Below, piece by piece: positions 1-10,186 of a DNA stretch of 64,000 nt. A program made the translations under genes and the position numbers. The first letter of the stretch is position 1; each line of letters starts with the position of its first letter. This stretch comes from Chamaelirium japonicum (taxonomy: Eukaryota; Streptophyta; Magnoliopsida; Liliales; Melanthiaceae), in assembly GCA_947650365.1 (NCBI GenBank), contig OX393557.1, positions 35,012,741 to 35,076,740 of the forward strand. The letters are read 5' to 3'. The notes under the pieces are model-generated. The model did not search any database, was not told the DNA's origin, and saw only the letters and a list, made by a program, of their open reading frames with translations.

Positions 1-299
1 TTTTGTCAACTACCTATTATTTGGTAATTTTTAGCTAAACTTCAAGGGGGCAAGGTGTAATTTATCTTCTTTTTTTTTGGTAGAGTAATGGCATTTGAAT
101 GAACTGAGAGGTGAGATCCGGCAATTAGGGCTCGAGGTGAGATCCGCTGGAGGGGGTGGGAGTGGTTGCAGGCCCAGTGGAGGAGGCCGTAAACCCCACT
201 GTCAGCCTCTTCTAGCTCCTCTCACGTCCGGACCTCCGGCTCACCATCAAACCCACTGTGCTCCTCTCGAGGCCGGTTCCGGTTCCCAACTCCCTCTTC

Positions 300-301
<2 letters not shown>
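1..301. other. Intergenic DNA, no gene seen
   Basis: AT-rich start followed by a GC-richer part from about 100. I see no recognisable protein or RNA. The phrase ggcaaggtgtaatttatc near 50 recurs in diverged form near 728 and 18833, so it probably belongs to an old dispersed repeat. Confidence 0.5.

Positions 302-348
<47 letters not shown>
302..348. repeat. (CT)n microsatellite
   Basis: Uninterrupted CT dinucleotide run of about 47 bp. The Ser-Leu open reading frames that cross it come from the repeat and are not genes. Confidence 0.95.
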
Positions 349-353
<5 letters not shown>

Positions 354-1433
354 TCGGTTTTTTTTTTGTCTACAGCACTCTCAAGATTCTGTTTTTTTTT
401 CTTGCTACAGCTCTTCCGGCGCACCTACTGTCAGCCTTTTCTCCTCTCATGACCGGCTTATCCGGCCCTTACGATGAAACCCCCCTGGGGTCCTCTCGGT
501 GGCTTTGTAGATCTCAACAATCTGGAACTGCCCAAAGGGACAGGAATAACAGGTGTCGACGGCTGGACCCCGAACCACGATTTCGGGTCGACTAAGTTTT
601 TTTGCAAACATCGGGACGGCTAAGTTAAGACTTTAATTTTTATATGATCAAAACTGGATTGAAGGTGGCAAAATGTAATTTTGTAACTATAGAGGGGGTT
701 AAGCATTTTTAACCTAAATTTCAAAGAGCAAAGTGTAATTTATCCAATAATAAATAAATAAATACTGGAATCACTTCAAAATTCCAACAGAGAGTATTTT
801 TGTCACCTGTTTCATTTGTTGCACGTCCTTTCGGGCCAATAATGGGTAATACACTTACAACTGGACTCCAGGTAGCTATTATGCTCTTAATTTGTTTTGG
901 AATACGTGGAAGCCATTATACTTTTTATTTTGTATGATGTGGCAACTCACGATTGGACCGAAAGGAGGTGCAGCAAATGAAACGGGTGGTGAAAATGCTC
1001 TAACTTTGAAGTAGCAATAATGCTCTTGGGTGGAAAAAATGCTCTCCAACTGTACCGTCCTCGGCCTCGCGCAGCCCTCCAACCCGCCAATCAAGGGCAA
1101 GGAGTCCGGAGTCAACTACATGGGCGGCGTCGACTCAACTCCGAGCGGCTCCAGCATCAACTAGCGGTGAGGGGAGGCAAAGCGGTGGTCACAGATCCGG
1201 CAAGAGGAGGAGCAGGAGGCCGGATTTCACCGAAGGTTTCATCGCCACTGATTAGGGATCTAGGCCGCAGATCCGGCGATATCCAGCTTCATCGCCGGAT
1301 CTGCTGTAGATCCCTCTCCAGATTGGGATATCATGCCCCCCCCACCCACCCACACACCCCCGCAAATGTGTTTCTCCGCTGAAGTCGACCGTTATGCATT
1401 TATTTGAACTCTTGACCAAGCCCACGAGCTGCA
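349..1433. other. Intergenic DNA, no gene seen
   Basis: Mixed composition. Open reading frames of up to 120 codons near 1020-1382 have no recognisable motif, and I regard them as chance. A C-rich stretch lies at 1336-1362. Confidence 0.45.
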
Positions 1434-1580
1434 TTTCTTAACAACTAACCTATCAGTTGGAGACGAAATGGATGTTATTTAGTTCCTAACAACTAACCTA
1501 TTAGTTGGAGGCGAACTAACCTATTAGTTGGAGGCGAAATGGATGATACTTAGTTCTTAACAACTAACCTATTAGTCGAT
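1434..1580. repeat. Minisatellite, unit about 48-50 bp
   Basis: The phrase aacaactaacctattagt recurs with small changes at about 1440, 1487 and 1559, linked by ggaggcgaaatggatg. One unit carries an extra internal duplication of gaactaacctattagttgg. This is an imperfect tandem array of about three units. Confidence 0.8.
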
Positions 1581-2099
1581 GTAGCATGTCTTTTTTTTAG
1601 GGCTAATGTGCCTAAGGTCCCTCGAAACAGATCCATCTCGCGTACAGGACCTCTAAAAGTTTAGGTTTACCTAAGGTCCCTGCCTTTTTTTTGGTAAACC
1701 CGACCTCGACCTCGACCCTGACCCTGTTTCTTCTCCCACAACTCTGGCGGTAGATGCGGCTTCGACCTCGACGCCGACGAGCTCGAACCATGGAGACCTC
1801 GCGCTCAAACCTTGGCCTGTATATTAGGTTTGGGGTCGGTTAGGTCCGACGGTCGCAGGGGAGGGGGGTGGGGTTCGGTTAGGTCTGGCGGTCGTGGCGG
1901 TGGTGGGGGGTTCGGTTAGGTCTGGCGGCGACGGGGAAGAGAGGGCGGGGGGTTCGATTAGGTCTAGAGATGCCGAGGGAGGGGGGCTTTAACATGTTCG
2001 GTGGCATTTCAAAGAAAAATTAAAATGATATGGAGGGCAATTCTGTCCACAGCATTTCATAGGACTTAGGCTTAAAGGATATCTTCGTTAGGGATAGAC
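1581..2099. repeat. GC-rich intergenic DNA with imperfect tandem motif
   Basis: The motif ggttcggttaggtctggcgg occurs four times in diverged form between 1833 and 1967. The preceding text, gggctaatgtgcctaaggtcc at about 1600, reappears near 53240, which marks a dispersed repeat. No coding signal is recognised. Confidence 0.5.
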
Positions 2100-2310
2100 T
2101 TGGGCAATATCACATTTCTTTTATATTTCCATCTTTGAAATATCATCACATTCCTTGAAATATTATCATCGTTTTTGAATTATTATTGCCACCAGTAAAA
2201 TATTCTCTTCCCTCAAAATTTTGTCAAACCTAAAAAAAAAATTTACCTTCCTCAAAATATTATCCTCGCCCTCGAAATCTTTTGCGTGCCGACAGGCACG
2301 GGCATTACTA

Positions 2311-2311
<1 letters not shown>
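2100..2311 (+). mobile_element. Helitron-like 3' end
   Basis: The terminus is the Helitron type: a 6 bp stem cgtgcc/ggcacg with a GACA loop at 2285-2300, seven bases, then CTAG at 2308-2311 followed by a T. Upstream are degenerate 20 bp units of the form CTCGAAATATTATCGCC. Helitrons end in a short hairpin about 10 bp before CTRR and insert between A and T, so the fit is good. The 5' end is not identified, and no Rep/helicase coding sequence is present, so this would be a non-autonomous copy. Confidence 0.6.

Positions 2312-2391
<80 letters not shown>
2312..2391. repeat. (TA)n microsatellite
   Basis: Pure TA tract of about 78 bp between two Helitron-like termini, tactagta on the left and its mirror on the right. 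Confidence 0.95.
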
Positions 2392-2392
<1 letters not shown>

Positions 2393-2895
2393 TAGTAAAA
2401 ACCCCGTGCCCAAGGTCACGAAAAAGATTTCGAGGACGACGAAAATATTTCAAGGGCGGTGATAATTTTTAGAGGGTGGCGTCAACATTTTGGGGGCGGC
2501 AAAATATTTTGAGGGCGTGAAAAATCTTTAAGGGAGGGGTCAATATTTTAAGGATGGTCACAATAATTTAAAATTGGTAATAATATTTCGAGGCAGGTGA
2601 TAATATTTCCATAAAAGCATTTTGGCAAGGATACATACATTAGTTGGGGGCGACAAAATTGACTAATAACACAACTGCACTAATATTTTGTATGAATGGA
2701 CTCACGGACTATATCGTATGCTCACAATATTTAGATGTAGGTGGGCCCCACTGGTGAATCAAATTCAGCACTCCAATGCATACACATGAATGGACTACAT
2801 TTCGAGACAGGTAACAATATTTTAAATGTGGCAAAAAATATTTTGAGAGTGACGATAATATTTTGAGGGAGATAACAATATTTTGAGAAGCATGC
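2392..2895 (-). mobile_element. Helitron-like 3' end, opposite orientation
   Basis: Read on the minus strand the terminus is cgtgaccttgggcacg (2405-2420, stem with one mismatch), a T-rich linker, then CTAG at 2395-2392, then the TA tract. Degenerate 20 bp units such as tttcgagggtggcaacaata continue to about 2895. It belongs to the same family as the copies at 15040 and 22776. The 5' end is unresolved, and 2640-2790 is not clearly repetitive, so two segments may be joined here. Confidence 0.55.
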
Positions 2896-3726
2896 TGCAG
2901 CATAGCATCCCCACACACATGAACGTACTCCATTCCCCTCTCTCTCCCTTACTCATTAATTATGAGAATATATTTATAAAACGATACTAATAAAAATCAA
3001 TATGAAGTCAATAAGCATGCAAACTAAATAGTTTGAGATATTTTTATGTTTTGTAATATAATATTTGGGTTTCAGATGGCAAAATATAGTTTGTAACTAC
3101 AACCATGCTGATATTTTAGTGTTCTACAGATTCTTTGTCCGTCTCTGGGGATTGGGACTGGTGTCATATTCAACTTGAGCATCATTTCCAGCATAAACAC
3201 TTTATATCTGCTTTTTTCTCTCAACTATTATATTCTTGTCAGGGGACTTAACAATCGAGAAAACCCCCTTCTAATTTTCAGGTTTCTAATTGGAAGAGAG
3301 CAAGACTTTGAGGCTGCCTTGAAAGACGCAGGTATGCTATAAAGGCAAGGTCAAAATTGATTCAAGGCTCGAGTTATGCCTCGTGAGGGATGGAAGTGTG
3401 CATTCTTAACTTAAAAAGTCTGGCCGACAAAGATCTTGAATCCAATGCAGTTTGATTAAATCATTAGGTTCATGTAAGGCTAGAATCCAACTTAAAAAGT
3501 TTGTTTCACCCAAAACTCACACAATTTCCATCTAGTTACAGCAAGATATGGAATCCAAATCAAAACCCATAAGCATTCTTAACCAGGATTATAACAGGAA
3601 TCATTTAAAAATATAAATTCAAGCAAAACCCATTAGGACGGCGGCGGCGGCGACGACGGGATCCCGAGCAGAGACGACTCAGACAGGACGCTTGGATTTG
3701 AACCCGGTGTGGTACTGCCTCTCTGC
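2896..3726. other. Intergenic DNA, no gene seen
   Basis: AT-rich, with a short CGG/CGA-rich patch at 3640-3670. No open reading frame, RNA or mobile-element terminus is recognised. Confidence 0.45.
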
Positions 3727-3803
3727 GTTTCGATCTTCAAACCTCTTTAGTCCTTGCTCTAGCACCTTTTTCTCTAACCGCTTGTCCGGTCTGTAAAAAA
3801 AAA
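3727..3803 (+). repeat. Short poly(A)-tailed retroposon-like repeat, copy 1
   Basis: The order gtttcgatcttcaaacctc, ctttagtccttgctctag, cgcttgtccggtctg then A9 matches, with divergence, the sequence at 34850-34925 and the complement of 31234-31315. The shared 3' oligo(A) suggests a SINE or the 3' end of a retroposon. Read on the other strand, the first part resembles a degraded pol III B box (GAAGATCGAAAC). Confidence 0.5.
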
Positions 3804-4770
3804 GGGTTCAATTACCTCCGTGATCTACGACCTTGAGATAAGCATCAACAGATTCAATGGTGTGCATTTTGAGGAAGACAATGATAGTTCATGGGAAACG
3901 ATATTATTTCGATAGGGGGGAGGGGTGTCAAACACGACCATTGCATCACACTCTCCATAATATTTACAATATTTTCTCTCTAAAATATTCTCGTTATATT
4001 ATTTTCTCTACAAAATTAACTTTGCATGACATTTTGGTTCAACATGAAAAAAAGAATCGAATAAAAGTCCCGACCACACTTTCCTAATAGGATTTGACCG
4101 ATGAGATGCAAAGCAGTCAATCCCAATAGAGTGGTCCAATATCTAAATCGTTTTATTTATTCTATAAAAAAAATTCGAAGGATCATTCTTAAAAGGAAGT
4201 CGACAACAATTTAACCTTTTTGTTTTGAAAATTTGATAAAGAATGAAAATCTAAAAGGAAAACCTGGAGAAATATGTGTGAGCCTTAAAAGCAGATTGTC
4301 TAAATGCAAAACACTATAATATTAAAACCCATGAAGCATATGCCGAATGAATGCCTTATCCAATCAAAAAATAAAACAAATTTACTATTACTGATTACTA
4401 ATAAAAAAGTAAGTGCAGACACACCAAACATTTGAATGACTTATCCAATATATATTCCCTCCCGCCACCCTACCCCTCCCTATGTTTTAAATTTTTTTTT
4501 GGTATGGTCTAAACATAGTAGTAGCAGCAGCAGTGATTGTAAATATAGTTGCACCATTAGATAGGTAGATAGAGAGAGTACTTGACAATTTTTTTTTTTT
4601 TGAATCTGATAATGAATAAAAAATTAAAAGAAAAACCTGGAGAGAGGTGTGCGGGCCTTAAGGAATAGTACGTGAGTAAATATCAACCAACAGAATGAGC
4701 AGAGTGGTTAGTAAAGTTTTTTAAAAATTAAAAACAGAGTCGTAGTTCGACAGTGATTGTAAAGCAGAGG

Positions 4771-4780
<10 letters not shown>
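3804..4780. other. Intergenic AT-rich DNA, no gene seen
   Basis: AT-rich with scattered homopolymers. A related phrase (gaatctgata..gaaaaacctggag) occurs near 4225-4270 and 4605-4640, which suggests an old duplication. No gene is recognised. Confidence 0.45.

Positions 4781-4814
<34 letters not shown>
4781..4814. repeat. (GA)n microsatellite
   Basis: GA dinucleotide run of about 34 bp, preceded by an impure GA-rich stretch from 4768. Confidence 0.9.
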
Positions 4815-4817
<3 letters not shown>

Positions 4818-7386
4818 GGGGATATTGCTTAGTTGAAGATAGAGGTCGACAGTGGCCATGAGAGCTTAAGAAGGAGGCGTGTCGGTGCAAGGCCTCGTGA
4901 AGACCTGCAGTGTTTGACTGAAATTCAGATAACACAACAACAACAAAATTAAAAACAACCAAAATTTAAGAAAAAATAATAATTGCAGGGGGATGGCCAA
5001 TCGTTTACAGCGTTGAAGATTGAAAAAAAAAAATAGAATCGCAGAGGGGGAGGAAGAGATAATGCTTACATGGAGATGTAGGTGGACTGCAGGTGTGTTG
5101 ATTGATCACCAAGGGATTTATATTACCAAAGGAAAAAAAAAACATATAAATTAAGTTGTCGATGTGAAGAACATCCAACACCAAAACCTGGAAGAAAAAA
5201 AAGATGTTGATCAAAGAAAATTTCTATTTGACTGAAGAAAACCCAACAAAGAAACCTGAAAAAAAGGAATAAGATCAGAGAAACCTATGTGATGAATTAT
5301 GCTTCTGATCGTGCTGAAATTGCTGCTGAAATCCCTAGAATGGCATGGATTTCCCTTCGAATCTCGACGGGAATCGCGGGCCAAGATGCGTCAACGGGAG
5401 GGGATCGCGGGCGAGAGGGTCGGGAGAGAGAGATTTACAAAACAAAAAAATCAAACAAAAAATAGAAGAGGTAGAAGGCACCATCAACCGTATTGCATCA
5501 ATAACTCCATCGGTTTCGAAATGAACTCCAGATCCAAACAATAATACCAACAGAAAAAGTAAAACATAGTAGTCGAGGGATCCTGTAAAAATATATTCCT
5601 AACATCACACCTTCCAAACAACGGGCATTACAAAATGCATGCTTCATAGACATCTATATTAAAAAAAAAAGTTTTCCGATCTCCAATAAAGGAAATAAAA
5701 TGGAAAAGCAAATTGAAGGAGAAAAAAATAAAGAAGCCCACATTTGGTCATGGCGCAAATTTTTGACGATAGCGCCTACTTCGTCGATCGTCGAACCTCC
5801 TCATGTGATAGATCTAGCAGCACGACGGCAACAATCACCGTCGGCGGCAATACACATTTATCGTGGATCGGTAAAATTCTTTGGTGGCCCCCAAAGAATT
5901 TATAAGGAAAGTTCTAAGGAATAATTAATAAAGGTTGATCATATATAAGAAGACTTTGTCTATCCTCCAATATATGATAGTTGCCTTATTTCCCCATGTT
6001 ATAAGGATCCGGAAGAGGAATGTTTACCATTCTTTGTGGAATTAACAAAAATGACCCTAAGGCGCTAAAAAATATCAAAACGGTAAAACACAACGTGCTG
6101 AGAGGAGGTTACAAAAATTAGATTGTCAAACTTGTGTTGTCTCAGATGCTAGGCTGAACTTCGCTGGGTGAGGGTGCAACTCATCCAACATCATGAGATA
6201 ATTAGAAATAAAGACATCATTATAAACCCAAAGAAGAGATAATTTCGTTGGGTGTCTCCTTGGTTACCTTCATTGATCAGCATGGAGGATCCTAAGTAGA
6301 GTGAACTACAAATCAATAATCATGCAATTTAATACTTTGACAAACAAACTAAAACAATTATTTTAATTATTTTTAAAGCTCAGATAGCAACTATTGGGGA
6401 AAACTTATGATATTATTTAAGTTATGTATTGGAAACCCACATTGCAAGATGTTGCCCCAGAATAGTAGCTTCAACATCCTAATCATCATATACCTAATAG
6501 CTATAATTTTCTTCGGTATCCTCTGCAGATAAGGAGACTGAAATGAGTGATTTCTAGTTAACAGGTGGTAAGAGGACTCACTCCTCGACAAAGAAGAGGA
6601 AGAAATGCATCAAACATGAAGAAAGAATAGAATCCAAATGGCCCTTAAAATAAATTTTCACAGGGAAGCAAAATTATTTTCACATGACTCAATAATATCT
6701 CAACAATTCCCTAATAGTTCAACTGTGTTCCCTCTAAAAGAGAGGCAACTGAGTCACACGATGAGAATTCAAAATTAAATTCATTTGGTGGTATAGAATA
6801 ATATGGTACATTCCATGTCCCAACTCTTCAATATCTCCTTTCCAAAAAAGAAGCTATGCAATATCTAAATTTCAAATAAAGTGGACGTGAAACACATCAT
6901 AATCTCATACTAATTCTGATAGTAAGTACCAATCTTAAATGTATTAACTTAATTTAAGACAAAAGTGAATTTATTAAGGTAAGTACTAATCTGCAATACC
7001 TCAACATCATCAATGCTAGCAGTGTGATGGATAATTGATTCATCCTCTAATCCAATTTCCTCTTCTGCTTCTTCAGGTCCTTAACACTGCCCCATAAAAA
7101 AATCACTTTTATTAAATCCTTCGATGAAATCATGGGCTGTCTTCAGCCGTCGGAGAGCCTCCCTCCCGGATGCCATTCCGCCGGCAACCTCGATCTCTAG
7201 AGCCTGAAATAGAGAAGGAAGTGGGGAAAAAAAAAAGTAGAGAGAGAGAGGACCTGTTGCTGCCTAGGGTTTTAGCATTGAGTGGGGAAGAGAGTGTGCA
7301 GGAGCTCCGTGTGATGGATCGCAACCTCACAGAAAAAAAAAAAAAAAAACAGAGACCAGAGGACCTGAAGCCACAGATCAGAAGTT
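4815..7386. other. Intergenic DNA, no gene seen
   Basis: Mostly AT-rich. Open reading frames of 60-82 codons here show no motif, no codon bias and no neighbouring splice-site pattern that I could trust. From about 7130 the composition turns GC-richer and purine-rich. Confidence 0.4.
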
Positions 7387-7451
7387 CCGTGTGTGTGTGT
7401 GTGTGTATGTGTGTGTGAGTGAGAGAGAGTGAGAGAGAGAGAGAGAGAGAG
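7387..7451. repeat. Compound (GT)n-(GA)n microsatellite
   Basis: A GT run at about 7389-7418 passes into GA repeats at 7420-7450. It lies about 105 bp upstream of the candidate start at 7557, a position typical of plant 5' leaders. Confidence 0.9.
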
Positions 7452-7556
7452 CTGAGCCTGTGTGCCACTCCGAAGAGGGACTTAAGGGCAAAGAGTTTGG
7501 AGAGGAAGCAGAGAGGGTAGAAGCCCGGATCCACCGCTTCCACCACCACAATCGGC

Positions 7557-7688
7557 ATGGCCACGGAGACCAGCACCGCTGCTACCACCAACGTCCCCGT
7601 CCTCTCTGCGATCAACGGGAGGAAGGGATCGGCCACCCTAGTTAACCCCACCCCTCCGATCTACGCATCTTGGCCCCGATCGGCCTGA
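7557..7688 (+). CDS. Possible orphan first exon, 43-codon ORF, function unknown
   Basis: An ATG in a favourable context (cggcATGGcc) opens a 43-codon frame that begins MATETSTAATTNVP and continues with AINGRKGSATLVNPTPP before a TGA. The frame is GC-rich, lies downstream of a purine-rich leader with GT/GA repeats, and has a Thr/Ala-rich N terminus common in plant first exons. I do not recognise the protein. A splice donor inside the frame would make the printed C terminus wrong. It is cut off downstream by a minisatellite, so it is more likely a broken or captured gene start than a working gene, and it could also be chance. Confidence 0.25.
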   Translation: MATETSTAATTNVPVLSAINGRKGSATLVNPTPPIYASWPRSA

Positions 7689-7777
7689 GCAGCTACCTCT
7701 CTCTCCACTCGCAATCTGCAACAAAGGGAAGGGGGGAATGCGATTTAACATGCGCTCCAAGGGACGGAGGGAGTCTC

Positions 7778-7974
7778 GCGATTTTTCGAGGGACGATTGC
7801 TGAGGGACCGGGGCGGCGGGGATGGCTGGGCGTGGCCGGGGCGGCAGGGATGGCCGGGCGTGGCCGGGGCGGCGGGGATGGCAGGGCGTGGCCGGAGCGG
7901 CAGGGCGTGGCCGTGGCTGGGGCCGGGGCGGCAGGGCGTGGCCGGGGCGGCAGGGATGGCCAGGCTGCTTTGGC

Positions 7975-8012
<38 letters not shown>

Positions 8013-8111
8013 AGATATGAAGATCTGAGGAGGGAGGCTTGCGATTTTTTGAGGGACGATTGCTGAGGGACCGGGGCGGCGGGGATGGCCGGGCGTGACC
8101 GGGGCGGCAGG
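7778..8111. repeat. 28 bp GC-rich minisatellite with a duplicated edge
   Basis: Units of 28 bp, ggggcggcggggatggctgg plus gcgtggcc, run from about 7809 to 7975. The leader gagggacgattgctgaggga is found before the array (about 7787) and again at 8051, where one and a half more units follow. The two blocks are separated by a CT microsatellite at 7979-8008. The Gly/Arg/Ala-rich reading frames through it come from the repeat. Confidence 0.85.
7979..8008. repeat. (CT)n microsatellite
   Basis: CT run of about 30 bp inside the duplicated minisatellite block. Confidence 0.9.
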
Positions 8112-8281
8112 GATGATCATCCTCACCAATTTCATCAAATTCCAAAACTTCTAGGGGGTTCAAATGGTCGAAGCAAAATCAGTCGTCTGCAGTCACTGTT
8201 AAAATCTGCAGCATTTTGCTTCGACCATTTGACCCTCTTAGAAGTTTTTGAATTTGATGAAAATTTGTGAGGATGATCATC
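8112..8281. mobile_element. Foldback (MITE-like) hairpin
   Basis: An imperfect inverted repeat of about 70 bp per side, starting gatgatcatcctcacc and ending with its complement at 8281, with a ~30 bp loop (ctgcagtcactgttaaaatc). The stem pairs the text atttcatcaaattccaaaac with attcaaaaacttctaag-type sequence. No clear target duplication was found. A partial third copy of the same arm follows at 8297-8333. Confidence 0.6.
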
Positions 8282-8296
8282 TTACCCTAGACAACA

Positions 8297-8333
8297 CCCT
8301 CACCAAATTTCATCAAATTCCAAAACTTCTAGG
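8297..8333 (+). repeat. Partial copy of the 8112 hairpin arm
   Basis: The text ccctcaccaaatttcatcaa followed by attccaaaacttctagg repeats one arm of the adjacent hairpin almost exactly. It ends about 30 bp before the edge of the giant inverted repeat. Confidence 0.75.
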
Positions 8334-8355
8334 ATGGTCAAACAATGTCTCAAAG

Positions 8356-8384
8356 CAGTCTTTGTTAGTGAGCAACAAAGACTG
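8356..8384. repeat. Short hairpin across the left outer junction
   Basis: cagtctttgtt (8356-8366), a 7 bp loop, then its exact complement aacaaagactg (8374-8384). The first half straddles the edge of the inverted repeat at 8363. Confidence 0.85.
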
Positions 8385-9130
8385 AAAGCTTATTCTCCAT
8401 CAAAATAACACAGACAGACTAACAGGTGATGTAAAACAGATCTTGCTTCTTTCACACGAAAACATAGAAAGAGGGCAACGACTGATTCGAACAAATAACA
8501 TTTATGGTTTGAGAGATAGAGAGGGGGAAGAAGAGAAAAGGGGGGACGATCCGGAGTCCACCAGATTCGAGCAATTCACCACTATTCAACCCCATCCAGG
8601 ATCACAGATGCTCAAAAAGTTGCAAGAAAATTTCTTTATTCATCATCTCTATCATGATTCATAAAAAATAAATGCCAGACCTTTATATAATAGATTGTCT
8701 TACATGCATAAGCTTCCACAAGCGATGTGGGACTAAAATAAACTAAAACTTGACTTATACACCAAGTCTAATATTTGCCTAATTAGTTATGAAGAAAAAG
8801 AAATTTAAATAGTAGTTAACTAATAATAAAGATAAGTGGGCCGCTTCATGGGTCAGTCACTGGTGGAGGCGAAACAGTAGGGCCTAGTCCCCATCACATA
8901 TGATTCGGGTTTATAACAATTGATCCAATTTCACACTTTGGGATTTAGCCTTTTCCTATTTAAGAAATCATACACTCCTAAGTTTTTATGTAAATTGAAC
9001 CTTCTTAGTTGCCTAGGCGTGCCTCCTAAGTCTCTATTTTCTATATTTCTTATAGAAATGTAAATTGAACCTACTTGGCTGCCTAGGTGTCCGCCTAGTC
9101 GCTAGGCTCTAAAGCCCCCCACCCCCTGCT

Positions 9131-9599
9131 TAGGGATGGAATGGGTCGTGTCGGGTCGGGTTCGTGTCATGTCTAGTTTCGGGTCGTGTCTAAAACCCCT
9201 AGACCCGGATCCGACCCGTTTAACTAATCGTGTCTAGATCCTAAACCGGTACCCGGCCCGTTTATAAATGGGTAGACCCGATGAGACACGTTAGACCACA
9301 TGTGTTTATTCAGTTGACCCGATCCGACCCAATCCGACTCGACCTGACCTAACCCGATACACTACTATATATTACAGTATCGGATTGCAGGTAGACCCGA
9401 CCCGACCTGACACGACCCGTTGAATTTTAAACGGGTCTTCCCGGATCTACCGTGTCCAGACCCTAAACCCGGACCCGACCCGTTTATTACTCGGGTCTAT
9501 TGTGTCGATCAGTTTACGACCCGAACCTGTTTAGCCCTTACCCAGACCCGCTAACTTCGTGTCAGGTCTGCCGTGTCGGGTCTGAAATTACCAGCCCCA
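9131..9599 (+). mobile_element. hAT-type MITE, GGGTCGGGT-rich family
   Basis: Terminal sequences tagggatggaatgggtcg and the complement-like accagcccca, flanked by the near-identical 8 bp duplications cccctgct and cccttgct. The body is built from variants of gggtcgggt and acccgaccc, with a conserved middle attacagtatcggattgc. 8 bp target duplications and TAGGG.TGGCAAT termini fit hAT elements. No transposase is present. Confidence 0.8.
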
Positions 9600-9722
9600 C
9601 CCTTGCTCGCACCTATGCTTTTTTATAATATAGTCAGTATATTTTGATACACCTAAATGGCTTGGATCTAGCTACTCTTCTGATCATCTCAGTTGAGGCC
9701 GGTGGTATTCCATGGTTACACC

Positions 9723-10186
9723 TAGGGGTCGCAATGGGTTGTGTCGGGTTGGGTTCGTGTCGTATCTAGTTTCGGGCCGTGTCCAAAACCCCTAGATTCA
9801 GACCCGATCGGTTTAACTAATCGATCCTAAACCCGTACCCGACTTGCTTATGAATGGGTAAACCCGATAACACCCGTTAGACCCATTTACCACAACGGGT
9901 CTATTCGGTTGACCTGATCCGATTGGACCCGAACTGACCCAATAGACCTGCTGATACTATATATTACAGTATCGGATTGCGGGTTAACCCGACCCGACAC
10001 GACCCGTTGAATTTTAAACAGGTTTTCCTGGATCTACCGTGTACACACCCTAAACCCGTACCCAACCCGTTTATTAAACGGGTTTATCGTGTCAACCCGT
10101 TTACAACCCGAACCTGTTTAACCCTGACCCAGACCTGCTAACTTTGTGTCGAGTCTGCCGTGTCGGGTCCAAAATTGCCAGCCCTA
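9723..10186 (+). mobile_element. hAT-type MITE, same family, second copy
   Basis: Starts taggggtcgcaatgggttg and ends attgccagcccta, flanked by gttacacc and gttacaca (7 of 8 bases match). Same internal order as the copy at 9131, about 85% similar by eye. Confidence 0.85.
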
